Below the pieces are notes generated by a model that ran no database searches, was not told where the DNA came from, and saw only the letters and a list, made by a program, of their open reading frames with translations. DNA of 64,000 nucleotides, taken from positions 3,845,501 to 3,909,500 of the forward strand of contig JALIRH010000010.1 in assembly GCA_023055505.1 (NCBI GenBank), written 5' to 3'. The position numbers and the translations under genes were made by a program. Shown one piece after another: positions 16,073 to 30,100 of the stretch. Every line of letters starts with the position of its first letter. Positions within the stretch are counted from its first letter, which is position 1. The stretch comes from Callipepla californica brunnescens. Lineage: Eukaryota > Chordata > Aves > Galliformes > Odontophoridae.

Positions 16073-19000
16073 GTTGCACAGCTGTTTTCTAGGGAAGAAA
16101 AGAAACGGAACAATCAAAGGGGAACTGTTTTACTGAGTTGTACACAGTAATCTGCAACTCCTTTGAGTTTAGTTTCATATTATCTATTACTTCCTAGCTG
16201 TCATCCTCTGTTACAAAGCTTGTGAAGTATTTCAGCTGCACACATTTCAAGAAAAACTCCAGACAAGTAGTCTGGGAACTATTTTCCTTGCCTTAAGTTC
16301 TTAAGAGAGCACTGACCACAATGTCACTGGTAGATGATGTTGCAAAGTTTTACTGAAGTGTGATTTACATTCTTTTCTATTTGGGTTTGGTATTTTATTG
16401 CTGTAGCAGAAATGCTAAGTTACAGCCTGAAACAATGATTGCACACCTGGCAGGAAGGCAGGGCCAACCCTGGGGAGCTCAGGTGCATGCAGTGTAGTGC
16501 ACCTGAGTGACCAGAAGGTGGACCTCATTTAAGGGTTGGCAGTGGAGGTGAGGGTATCTTGCTGGAGATCCCTGTGTACCTGAGGCCTTCTGAAGGTAAG
16601 CAGAGGCTTTCCTTTTTTTCTGTGTCTATTGCTGTTGCATGTGAGTAAAACCTTACTTGCTGTAGTCTAGGATCTTGCTGTTCTGTTGTCATTGATGTGC
16701 TTTCCATTGATTTGCAATTGCTCTGATCCCATTTGAAGCAAGTTTTATGGACCATGTCTGTATTAGAAATCAGAGATGCACTGGGCATCTACAAAAGCAA
16801 GAAATTGCCAGGAATTTTTGCATATTCTCACATTTCAAGTTATAGTTAACAAAATATAAAAAGTGATTTTTGCCAGCAAATGAAAGTTCATGGCTTTATT
16901 CCTGTCTACCACATATCCATCCTTGTGTTAAGGAATACTGATTCTCAGACCTACTCAGTGTTAGATTCCCTGGGATACAGCCCAGAGAAAATGCAGTAAC
17001 GGATGTAGAGAAGAAAATATACTGAAAATATTTCAGTGGCAGTGCATACAACTGGCATATTCTTCCATTAGTGATCTGAAAAACAGGTAACAGAGGAAAG
17101 ATATGAAGTTTCCTGGAGAATAATATACACTGTAAGAGCTACTGCTGGAAATTCATTATGTTTGATTTGTGGTTTTGTTTGTTTTCTTTTGCCTTAAAAA
17201 AAAAAAAAGCCTCAATTTTCTTCTGTTACAAAAGCTTCTGGAACGTGCAACATAATTTTACAAATAGGAATTTTCCTCTAAAGCTGAAGAGGAAGAGTGT
17301 AGGAGGGATGGGAGGAGTAAAAAAGGAAAATTAATCAATAGAAAGATCTAGAAGGAAAAAAAATAAACACATAAGAAATCATCAAATGACAGTTGAGCAG
17401 GAGAAAGTACTTAGAGACACCATATTCATTCCAAAGTACAGACAAAGAATAGCATAGATGACCATGGTCTGAAAAAAGTATCTGCCATACTCAAAAGAAA
17501 TATTCTGCTAAATTCTACTGTCATTTAAAGCAATATTTTCTGGCTGGCCTCAGCTGCACTGAGAGCAGGATATGATCAACCCATTGGCTGTACCACGGAT
17601 GAGCTTAATGGTACATTTGAGTGATCGCTCTGTTCAGAAACTGAGATTCAGCCTGCACTTCTGGAACCTGGCTATGCATTCCTGTAACTCCTTTAGTATG
17701 CTAAAAGACAGCAGCAGGACAACAGGAGAAAATGCCCTGCAGAAACACATATGCATGCCTGCATTTATATACGTAACTTTACTCACATAAGTGAAACACA
17801 TTGACAAGATCTGATTTCTTATAGATAGATGGGATAAGGTTAGAATAACAACAGAGCTGTGTAACTTTCTATTTTTTTTTTTATTTTTTTTATTTAAAGC
17901 AATAGAAGTCAGTAGAGCCTAGTCTATCAAGAGGCTACGATAACACTTGCCCCTTGCAATTTACATCAAGCTAAAGGAATGCTATTTGCTTTGCTGTCCT
18001 GATAAAATGATACATATTGGGCTGTATCCATGTAATTACATGCCCCACGGGGGTAGACTCTGCATCAAGTACTGGTACCACCCATCTGAGTAATTTTTTC
18101 AAATAGCATAACATCTGCTGAGAAATGGTATAAACAAGCAGCAGTACCACTAACATCTGGAGCAACCCTACATTTGGACAGTTTTAGGGAACACTGATGT
18201 TATTTTTTTAAGTGTCTTTGCCTGTATACAGAATTATACCTTCAAGTTGAAAATATGCAATTAAACTAGTGCCATTCTTCAATATCTTGATGATTAACAT
18301 CCTGTATCTCAGTCATTAATCAGGTTTGCTTCTAAGTTTCTCAATAGCTAGCACAACTCAACACTTGAATTCAAGCATTTTCTCCCTGTGTGTAACCCCA
18401 GAACTATTTTTTCCTCACTGGGCTAAAAACAACAGATGTTTGCCTTCTGCCCAGCAATGTTAATTTAATATTTGGAATTTCATGGAAGATGTACAGCAGA
18501 AAGAAAACATAGCTAAATATCAAACACTTACAAACCTCCTGTAGTTTAAAACTCTTCCTCTGAAAGAGCATGAATCTAAAATACTATGTACTTCGAGGAA
18601 ATATCTTTCCAAGGTTATCTTTTTTCCTTATCTCTAATTCCCAGTCTTCCAGTATTGTAACTCTTCAGCAGTGGGGCAAAAGAAGTGGGAAGAGCATTAT
18701 TTACCACTGCTCTCAGGGCACAGATGCTGAAATTGGCAGTCTTGCTAAGTCTTAGCCATATAGCCTAATTCAATTTGCAAAGCCCAGAAGCTTCTGCATA
18801 TACCTTTCATATATACAAAGTACTTTAGTAACAAGATTCATGGCATTAGGTGCTGCTCTGAAAAAGATAATCATTAGGGGGATTTTCAGAGGAGCTATGT
18901 TGTTTTAAAGCTGTAATGACACAATTTTCCTCCCCCCCCATCCCAAGAATAATTGCTGACAATCACTCACAACATACGGTGAATAGTGTTTTACACACAC

Positions 19001-22000
19001 TATTCCAAACATGAGTTTCTTTATCTTGAAGTCCAAATCCAGATCTTGAAAGTGAAGAAATTCCTTACTTTGTTTCTGATTTCCTGCACAATCTTTGTTA
19101 GATGGCCTAATTTCCAGACTGAGAAGACTCTTTCATGAACCTGTCTGCAAACAGAGGTCCAGTAGAAAAAAAAAAAAAAAGTAGACTTTTTGTGGTTTTC
19201 ATTTGGCTTCCCTTGTTAGAAAGGGTGAGGGAGATGATGCAGTTCAATGTCTCAGACCCTGAAGGTCCAGAGCTGGAAAAAATGGACACAGGGAGGAAAA
19301 CAAATTTTAATAAACAGGAAAATGTGGTCAGAGGCCTGGCAATAGGACCTGGGGGCAGCTACAGGTTACAGAACAGTGTCATATTGCATTTGGATGAATA
19401 TAACCAAGTTTAGTCTTCATCCTGTTGTCTTTTTAAATAGTGCACAGACTGTGTGAAGCGTATGCTTAGCATTTGTCCTTTGACTGGTGTCTGTTCCTGT
19501 TTGCTGAGGTCACAAGCAGCCCTGAAAACTGAGTTTCCTTGATTCAGTTGCTTAATTATGAACATAGTTGTTAAATTTTAGCCAAATAGGTTTCAGAATG
19601 TTTGACTAGGAGGTTTCATTTCCTGTCCCCTTCTGAAAAAGGGGAAAGGATTTCTGAAAAATGAAATCAATTATGAAATGACTTCATAGGAATACCACAG
19701 GGCGATGCTCAGTGTTAATGCATTTCAGAACATTCAAAGAAACAAAGATCATTAATAAATGCATCTAAAACATTGAGCCTACGAGCTGCTAGGAAGAAAT
19801 TTTAGAATGTGTCACACACAGTGACTTTCTCTGCATTTCAGCGAGGAAATACAGAATAAGATCTGAATTGACAGACTTGCAGTTTCTTATTACAAGTACC
19901 TGAATTTTGTACTCTCTCACCATTAAGGCTTACCTTTATAAAATGCTGTAATGATCACTTGGGCAAATGTCTGAATCTGCTCACAACAGAACAACTTTTG
20001 TAATAGTAAGAACGGCCTTGGGCCTTGCAGTCATGACATGACACAAGGTCTCTATTCCTGGCTATGCTGTGTGCATCCTCTTTGACCAGGGGAAGTCATT
20101 TGACCTCACCATGCCTCAGCCCTGAGGTCAGTGGAATGGCTTTGGAATGAAATTAGGCTGGGTTTTCAGTCTAAAATAGTGACTGTTTTGTTTGTCTTCT
20201 TCTATTTCCTTTCACCTCACTCAATGTAAGGTCTTCCTGGGGGTTCAAAGTTCTCTGGGCAACATGCAAGTTGGGGACCAGTTTAATTGCACTGGTAGTT
20301 TATGCCATGCGTTTGGGCTGCAGCCCATGCAGCTTATCCCTCGTGTTTTGCCCTAAAAGTTTAGGAACTTACAGATAAGCTCAAGGGAAGAGCTTATTCA
20401 CCGTCTGCGTTGGTTAAAAGTTAACACAAATATTTGAGTGGCCACCTCTGAATATACTTGTTCAGTGTGATGAACTGTGCTGAGAGCCTTTGGGCTGCTA
20501 AATTGAGTTCAGGGGTCTCAATGCTGGGCCTTAACTTAATAGGAAAGTTATAGAATGTGGAGCTGGCTGTCACAATAGTTAGTTTCCTAGAGGGCATATA
20601 ATGCAAAACCCCTTCTTTTAATGTCTTCATGAATAATTCTGAGCGTATCATGTTCTGCTTATATGATCTGTAGTTACAGGAAAGCCTGTTTGATTAATTC
20701 ACTTCAACATTTGTCATTTGCAAGAGTTAGATGTTGGAGAACAGCTAGCTTTTCAAAAGGTCACCCAAAGCCTGCTTGTTTCAGTGTGTCTTAGCAATTT
20801 GTCTGGATACAGATTCATTGGGGAAGGGGGGAGAGGCTTTGAAAAATCTTCAAGCCTTTGAGATGCCAAATTTTGAATTGCTATAGATTCAAATTCATAA
20901 ACTACTAGGTGACTTTCATGCTTATCTGTAAAGTTCAAAACAGATAGCTGGGCAAGTTTGTTAGAACAATATATTCATTTCTGGAAAGTATTTTACTAAG
21001 GCAGAAGTTAAGATCCTAAAATTCACAGACTGATAAGATTACTGATGAGATTATGAACTGTCAGCCAACTATAGAAATAAGATGATCACCCGCCTCCTTG
21101 TAGGAACATTCTTATGGCAAGAAGTGCTTGGTACACCCATACTACAAAATTAAATCATAGCTATGGCATAATTCAAGCTTAAATCTGACCCTGCAAACAA
21201 AGCTACTAGGAAACTGACTGTTGTATCTGGTACACAGAAAAGCAGAATCAAGGCTGCTGTAAGTTTTCTCTTCCACAAAAATGCAGAACTGTTCTAATAG
21301 TCAGTAGGCATACTGTAACGAAGTGACTTTGTGTGCTGCTGTGAATGCAACAACTTGAACAGATCATGATAGGTATGCCATGTCTTGACAATGTTTCCAG
21401 TACACAATACACATATAGATTGTCTCTAGCAGGTAAAACAAGAGTGTAAATAGCCATCATTCTCCATTATGTCTCTCACTGAAACAGTGTTAGGAATGCA
21501 TGTGCAATGTCCTAGCTAGACATCTTCTAAAATTTATGCCAAAAGCAACTATATTCAAGCAAGGCTGAACATGATACTGTTAGTCATAACACACCGCTTC
21601 ATCTGCGGTATTGAAGTCATCTGACCAGATGATAGTCTCATAACATTTTGTACAGACAAAGTGAGTCTTGCAGTGAGATTAACAGACTCTTAGTACAGAC
21701 ACAGTTAATACTGGTAAAACGATTTCAGACACGGACTTCTGCTGCCACAGAAATGTTAAACAACAAATGGAAAACCCAAACCTGTTTCTAAAGAGTGCTG
21801 CTGTAATAGAAAAAGTATCTATGGTAACTCTGGTTTAAACGTAACAAATCATTCGGACAACTGCTGCAATTGAGCAGCTTATTTCCATAAACTAGTAACT
21901 CAAAATTTCTAGAACCAGCAAACGCATTTGGTAAAATCTAATTTATTTTCATGCACTAAGATTTCCATCTCTAAAGAAAACACAGAAACTTGGGTGTCTT

Positions 22001-23617
22001 TGGGATATGCACTGGGAGGAAATGACCTTGTAACTGTTTAGTCAGCTCCTGCTCTCATTCCCCTCTGTTAGTACAGCTAAAAGTACAACTAACTCTTTTG
22101 GTATTTTTGAGTATAAAAGGTTACTGTAATATCTGCAAGTCTATTGTGTGACCATAAACCTATTATAAGGTCAAGCAGAGTCAAGAAAATGACAAAAGTT
22201 TAGATGAACAGTGTATTTCAATATTTAAACTATGGTCTTATATCCTATATGACAGAACTGTCTGACTACTTGTATAACCAGTCATAACACCTAAGTATTC
22301 AGAGTCTGCAGTGAAACTGGGCTCCTGTGAGAAGTATCATCAGTAGCTTTACAGACAAGAAGGCTGAGAATGAATTACAGGAAGTCCCTGATAAACTAGG
22401 TGCTAAACTGAAAATCCTTACCTGGTTCTTCGCAGTTTAATCTGCCTTTCTTAAAAATAATACCCTTCTTTCACTCATGTGAAGTGGAGAAACCACAGCT
22501 TCACCCCTGGGATACCTTCTCCTTCCTGAAACAGGACTGCCCTGTGACACAATGCCCACTGTTCTGGTGGGAGCCAGCACCCACCTGGGCAGCCCTGCAG
22601 ATTCTGGTTTGCTTTCTCTGCAGTAAAAAGGAGCATGGACCCCTGTCCAGGCTTATCTTTATCTGTCAGGTCTGAGTTTTGTACATATCCTATTCTTCCT
22701 TAAATGCAGTCATTACTTTCTTTAGCTATGAGCCATCATAATTGCGTGTGCAGGATAGTGGAGACACCTCAAAAATTTCAGCGCTGTTGTCTTGGCTTAA
22801 CAGTGTCTGGATGTCTAAGATGATAAATGTTTGTATTTCTAATCAAGCATGACTTTTTAATGTTTCTCATGCAAAAGTTATGTGCAACTTTTAGGTCACA
22901 ACTGTTGCACATTTGTGATGGAAGATGATAATATGAAAGCCTATCAAAATCATTATATGATCGTGCAACTACAGTGTTTTTAAGAGGCTGCCCTACTTCA
23001 GCAAACAAATGCATTAATCACAGCACTTTCCTAACAGGAAGGAACAAGTGAGCACAGAATAAAGTGAATGTGGGGATTTCTTTCAGACTACAAACGGTTG
23101 TCTCAGCAGACTGATTAAGGCCAATTAAATATGTTAGAAAGCAGCCATTATGAAATTACTTCAGGGACAAGAGGTCATTACAGGAGGGAAAAATGTAATC
23201 AAAAAAACCACTCTCCAGCAAGATACAAATATGAAATAACATAAAATCAGCTTATCTGCTATCCTTATAGTCCTCTTAACAAGAAGAATTAAGAGCTAAT
23301 CCCAGGAAATAAAGATCAGCAAGACAATAATTGCTGAAATATGCCTTCCTCTGATCTGTTCTATTTTATCTACTCATTTCCCAGTCACTTCCAACAATGT
23401 GTTTTCTTAGATACTGCCTTCTAAATCTCTTTTCTTCTACATTAGTTTTATTGCTTGTTGAACAGAAGTTTCTCCTACCTATGGTTATATTACTCATGAT
23501 ACATACTCTTGCAGAGGTTTACCGGAACACTCATTTCCATGCAGTGCTAGTATAAAAACCAAAACATTCCAGCTGATGAGATAGCATACTTTATTTGGTC
23601 CTCACGGTTAATCAAGG

Positions 23618-23787
23618 TAGGTCACTCTGAAGGTAATGCCTCCTATTTATTTTCATGGAAACTACATAAATACAAAGAGCACAACAACACTATTTGATAA
23701 AGCAAATTCTCATCTACAAAACACTGTTTTTCAATACAGCCACTAACGTTAGCTATGCAGTGATGAAGAAGAGCCTGCATGTTGTGC

Positions 23788-23824
<37 letters not shown>

Positions 23825-24151
23825 CTGGCCATCCCAAATGTGGCTTTTTCCACTGCTGAAATGAACCACCCACCACCTCACTGTGCTCCCATCCACTTGT
23901 TGGTCTCCAGAAACATTCAGCAAGCATCAATGAATGCCAATGGGTGCCATTTTTTCTGTGTGGATGAATTCAATTCTACCCCTTTGCTTCATGCACTCTT
24001 CCATCTCAGATGATATTCTGTCAAACTGCCCCTCTGCTGCCATCTGTTACACAGCAACAAAAAGAAATGGAATACTGGTAGGAAGGTTCAATCTCTACTG
24101 CCATACCACCAACATAATAAAATGGGAGGCATTACTTTTGGAGCACCTGTA
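23618..24151 (+). mobile_element. Mariner-type nonautonomous DNA transposon (Galluhop-like)
   Basis: About 534 bp bounded by TA dinucleotides with imperfect inverted ends. The left end reads GGTAATGCCTCCTATTTAT and the right end, reversed, reads AGTAATGCCTCCCATTTTAT. This agrees with the end sequence I know from the abundant chicken mariner-derived family. The interior has no intact transposase and contains an A28 run (23792-23819). Family name is from memory, so moderate confidence; DNA-transposon structure is read directly. Confidence 0.8.
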
Positions 24152-27100
24152 ATAAGATCATTGTATACCGCTGATGTTCATACAGTTGTTTCTAATATAT
24201 ATTTTTTTAATATTAAGCTCAGATCCAAATTAACTGCTGTTTTCCTGCAAAACTTTATAGGGAAAAAAAAAGGCAAAAAAAATCCCAAACTATATTAGTT
24301 AAACATTTTCAGAAGGACAGGCTGTTTATCTATTTCCCTAATATGATACAGGGAACACTCCCTCACAGTGATAAGACTAGATGGCATCCGATTAAGATGT
24401 TAAACTAGAAGCTTGGAAATACTTGTTTTACAGGTTTCCTGTATTACCTTTGCAAATCACTTCTATGTCACATTGAATTAGACTCCACTGGGTATAGTAC
24501 AATATGCTTCAGTTAAAGTTTAAGACAGTGAGAAACATCTTAGTTTTCTTAAAAAGACAATGGCTCTTAACATTTCTGAAACATCTCACTAGAACAATAT
24601 GAGGCTGAGCCCTTTTAAAGATGAACAGAAAGAAGAAATGGGAGTGTTGAAAATGATATCACATTGTTGCTTCAGGGGCTTTCTCTTTACAGTTTTGTTG
24701 TCTCTCAACCAGGTAGCTTCAAAAGAGATCAAAACTTGCTGTGCCAGGCTCACACTTGCTGAAAGAGGCAAATATTTTGTGCTGGGAAACTATTCAAAGG
24801 CCCTAGCCTTTGGAGATCAAAGACTCACTGCATCCAGGCTCAGTGTGCACATAATGAGAGACAATTCCTGCCTTGTTTATACTCAAAACAGAATAAACAG
24901 ACACACAAAAAATAGGGAAAGGAACAGAAGTAGCTTGCCTAAAGCCAAACAGTAGATTCAAATGTAGAGATGAAGGTAGAACCCAGACATTGCCAAAACA
25001 ATGAAGGGGCAAATATATTTTGTGGATAAGGGGAAAAGGTGCTGGTTCTTTACAACTGTGTCTTATAACTCTGGAAACATTTCCTTCTGAGAAGAGTCGG
25101 AAAGGGACAGGAAAGAGATACTAGGGAAGAAAGAAAAAGAGAAAGTTTAGAGGAGGACAAGTGAAGATTTCAGAGATGGGAGCATGTTGCTACTTGTCCT
25201 CCTGAAAGATCTTTCTGTGTTTTGTTATTTAACCCAGAATTCTAGAAGTCAAATTAAAAAATGCCATTCATTGCCCATTGGACTGCATGTTTTTCTGCTT
25301 TCTCTGCATGCAGTGACCTTATCAATATTTAAAAAGTAACTAAAAAATAAAAAATCTCAAGCCAAAAGAATTAAGCAGACAATTAAATGTTAGGCTAACC
25401 GTGGAAAATTTACTTTGTTTGGCTTCCATTTTTATACAAGTATACCTGAGCACTAGATGGTTAAAACTGCATCTACAACTCTGAATGATTTTAGGGTTAG
25501 AAAAATGTAAGAATAATGGTCGATATGGGAAACTGAATACTAAAGTTCCTGGAGAAGTCTGGAGTCTTCTGGAGTGCTGGGCTTTGTAGATACCCCTGAA
25601 ACCAAACCTTGCTTCTAGAAATGGGTTTTGTTAATTTGTCATTGGGTGCACTAATGAAAAGGTATTGTCTCTGGAGCATGTCTGTTCAGTTCCTCTAAAG
25701 AACTGTAATGCAATAAAGCAGCGGGCAGGTGAAAAAGAGCAGCAACAAACCAGCAAAGACTCTCTGGAAGTGAGCAGTCATAGCCTGATAGATGTTTTTT
25801 TTCCTTATGTCTCCAAGCCTGTGGCATCTGGAACACACTGAAAATAAGAGCGTAGATGCAAGTGCTTTGAGGACAATTTTTGTGTCAAGCACACTGTAAA
25901 AGAATCATTGAGGGTTGGGGAGATGATCCATGCATGATGATATCTTCCTTTCTGAAACCAAATGTCTCTTGGGTGCTGCCCACCCCAGTCTCAACAGTTC
26001 CTTCTGGTAATATGCCATGAGAAACTGTTCCTCCAACTCTTTTCTCTTCTGAAAAGCCAGCAAAAAACACAGGCTGCACTCTTATGAAACTTCTAGCTTC
26101 AGACTGAATGGACACAAATCAAACCATTATTAGAAATAATGAGTGACAACTAGCAACCACAGTGAGAGAAGCATCTGAACTTTGGCACATTCCATGAGAC
26201 AAAATGAATAAAAAAAGCCAGTAACAAATGCATTCAACAGACTACAATGTTCTGCGAAACTGTCTATTTACTGTTTGGAATAGTGGAGTTATTCACATTC
26301 ACACACAAAGATATTTAAGAACAGATTACAGACTGAAAAGCTTAAGTGTAAAATTATTCAAGAAGAAAACTTTGTTCAGCTAGAATCCAAGCGTGTCTTA
26401 ATTCTGAGTGAATCTATACATCTTCTATAAAGCTACAAAAAGAATTCTGGTATTTTGTTTGAATTTGCAAAATAGCATTTAAGAAGGCTAAAGAGGACGA
26501 TGACATGGCTTTCAATAGGACAGAACAGGAGGTGGAATCCAGTCTTGCTTATTGTATACTCATATAGGAAGCTTTAAAACTTGTTGCTCCCTAGAAAACA
26601 CTATTCCATGTACCGAGTGACAGATAGATCCACATCTTTCCACCTTATTTCATGATAGTAGGGGAAACACACGCACCTTCCAGCTCAGATCACATGGAAC
26701 TCCTTATAATTCTGCATGACTGTAACTGTTCTAAATAATTATGTTCTTATCCTGTTATTAATTACAGACTTGCCAATTGTTAACAATCAATTTGTTATCT
26801 GAAGTTGAAATGATATCCAGTTCCTGTTCTGGAATCTAGATCAGAACTAATGTACTTATTTTTCATATTACTGGTATTTGAGATAGCTGGAGATGTACCA
26901 TCCCTAAGCAAAGCAAGCTAATAAAACTAACACAGGGTGTGGGGAGATATTTTAGCCAAGGTCAGCTGGCATTCTTTGGCTGACTAAAATACTAAAACAG
27001 CGTATAAACACATTTAGAAGTTATTAAAGATTAAATTCACACCTACTTTCATATCCCTTCTTGCTTCAGGGTTGGTTCAAAATAATCTTTGAAACAAATG

Positions 27101-30100
27101 AATATCACATTCTTTGTTCTAAGAAACTCTTTTAACCACTATACACTATACTACCTTGCAGAATTTGCCTGTGAGCGTTGTTTTGTATGTAGATACATGA
27201 TATTCTGAAGGAAGGGAGAGAAAGATTAAAAAATTTAATAGAAAGATTGACCCACCTCCTTAAGTTCTTCAGATGAAAGCACACTTTAAGTCAGGGATGT
27301 GCTCTCTGTAGCAGAAGGAAGAACGGAATGATCTGTAGAGTTCAGAGTGACTTCAGTGTGATTCCAGCTGCTTCACTTGGCTACTGCCTTCCTCCTAATA
27401 AAGCTGCAGAATGATATAACGCTGTGTTTGTTTTCAGCTGTGAGGAAGTTGTTTCCAACTTCCCTTGGTTTGCTAAACTGGGTTTTGAAATATTGCCCTC
27501 CTGTATAATCCCAGTATTTCACCAAAATAAATGTTAGACATGTGAATGAATCATTTTGGCCAGTGTCCAAGCAAGCAACAGATGTGGTGGCTGATGAATG
27601 GAAATGGACTTTACAGTTGCAGGCTGCATTTTGTTATGTAGAGAAGGATTTGAACAGTACTTCTCTGTTTCTGACCACTCTGGTTTATAGAAAATAATGT
27701 TGAATGAACAGAAAGATGCTTAAGAAGCTACACTGAAATTTTTTTAACTGTACGGTGAGATACTTTCAGTTTGTATTTATGATTATTAAACTCCCTTCAC
27801 ATTTTTTTTGCATACGAACTTCTTGAAGTATGAGTTACTAGTCCTCTTGCCCATCAGTGTAATTCTGTGGTCAGACATTTAAACTGGGCTTTAGGAGACT
27901 TGGCTTGAATCCCAGTTCTGTCAAGAGGCTACTGAGTGTTTGTGGTCGAGCCTCGTGCTCTCCGTATACCTTAGCCTCTCTGCCAGTAAAATGTGAATAT
28001 TATTCTCCAAGTATCTTCGTACCACAGCGTCGCCTGACTTTGATGGTACCGCATTCATCATACCATTTTAAATCAGCTATGGGTCTGTCAGCCCACTCTT
28101 ACCGAAAAGCAAATCCAGTGGAAGGAACAATCTTAACAGCTGCACTTATCTGTGACTAGTGCAAAACACCTAAAATGTTCAACACTGATTGAATTCAGTC
28201 AACTCTACTGATTCCAGTAAAAACCGTAATAATAAAAAAATGAGGGAATTACTTAGTGAGAAGCAGAAACACTGAAATTTCAGCATTTGGTTAGTAAGAC
28301 TATCATTTTTAAGTGCTACTGCTGTGGCTCACAAGTTATAGAATCTCTTATCAGGAGCCAGAAACTCCTTCCAGCAAAACAATCATGTTTTGTCTTTCTC
28401 CCATGTCAGTTCTTCTCGTTCTGCCAATATAACATAACATGCTGATAGCTTGTATGAGGAGGCAAAAAGCTACGAATGAAAGAAGGATGGAGATTATGTT
28501 ACAGCGGGACACAGAGTCTGGACCTGGAGAAGATGACAGCGGTGGGACATCATACCTACAAATATGTGACATAAACAGATATCTGGGTTGCCTGAAGAGA
28601 GCAGAAAGACTTCAGAAGACCTCATGATTTGGCAATATTTTTTGCTGTTTAAATATTTCTTCTTTCTTCTAGGTAACTGACAGGTGAATCTTAGCTGATA
28701 AAAAGCTCTTTTAATAGCAGTTATTTTGTAAATATTGGATAGGGTGAATCCAGGCACCGTTCAACTGCATATCTGCAGAGTATATTTTGCTTGTAATAGT
28801 ACATAAGTCTATCTCTGTAGGTACTTTGTCAAATCCAGTTATTGTAAGGTAGTTAATTTAAAAGCTTGCTCAGCACTATTTGGGTACGGCAAGAGAGAAA
28901 ATTACTGAGTAGAAATGCCCACACGTGATCTGTACTAAAAGACAAACCTCAGCAAGCAAATTAGAATCACATATATGTCAGTTTCTCTTCACCTTGGTGC
29001 AGGGAGCATTCTGATGAGTGCAATGGTTTCTATTAGTTTGAGATGGAGTACAGTTATCTATAAGAGGCTGTTTCCTTCACCATAAATTTAAGTTGTCTGG
29101 GACTGCTCCAACATGTACTGAGTTGATAGTTCAACTCCTTCATTCTTCTGAAGCACAGGGGGATTAAAATTCACACAGCAATTTTCTTCACTCTGCCTAT
29201 CATGGTGGGAAACATGAAATCACAACTGAAGGATCCAGAAGAAATTCTGTGGAGACAATTTCTCACGGAAAAGGAGGGCTTTTTTTCCTCCCTAGGGTTA
29301 GCAAGTCACAGGATTTCAAAGACATTTTTTTCTGCCAGTGTGCTCTACCTACATTTTCTTTCAAATTGAAAAGGACTTCTGCACTGATGAACGATTACTA
29401 AATTTTCACAGTATGACCTGCATGTGCAATGTATCTGTGGGCTAAAAAAAAGAGAATAGTATTTCACAGACAAACTTCCATTTAAATTGAGAACATTTTG
29501 TTTGTTTTCTGTTCAGAGCTAAATATATCACTTCATTCTTCTACAGTTTTGATTAACCACAAAGGGAATCTTACATCCCTGAGGAATGCAAGCTCGGTTC
29601 CTACAACTTCCTATGTTTTAATTCCTTCTGTGCTAACAGTAAAAACTGGAATGGTGAGTTCAACATTTTTGCATATACAATGCATTAACCATTGATATCA
29701 TTTTACCAGTGTGATCTTTTCAGACACTTTTTGAATGTTGTATGCTTGGAAGAAAATAAATGAAAAAGCTACCCCTTGTTTCCTTTCACGTCTTTTGCCT
29801 TTTCAACAGGGTAAGTTAATGAAGTTCTGGAGTTTTTAACACTACGTTTAGGCAAGTGTAGGACTTGCATGTAGGACTCGCAGAGCAGAAAACCAGTTAT
29901 TTACATCTGATAAAATGAACAAGGGAGAACATTCTCATACAAATAACAGATTTGGGATTGAGCAGTGGTGAATAAACTAGGTCCATTGAAAAGCAAATGC
30001 GTTTTAAAACACAATTTTTCTTCTTTTTTTTTAAAAACAAACACACAAAAGAAGCAACCTATAGAACAAAAACAGTATATACGGAAAGAAAAATACAGAG

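Noticed and set aside
16073..16117. Upstream ATG extending GPR1 by 15 residues
   Set aside because: A strong 3' splice site ends at 16089, so most of this stretch is intron and the conserved acidic N-terminus begins at ATG 16072.
23643..23930. 95-codon minus-strand frame
   Set aside because: Lies wholly in the mariner-type element and crosses its A28 run (poly-Phe); not a gene.
24599..24955. 118-codon plus-strand frame with a hydrophobic start
   Set aside because: No family resemblance, no splice or promoter support; within chance expectation for this length of DNA.
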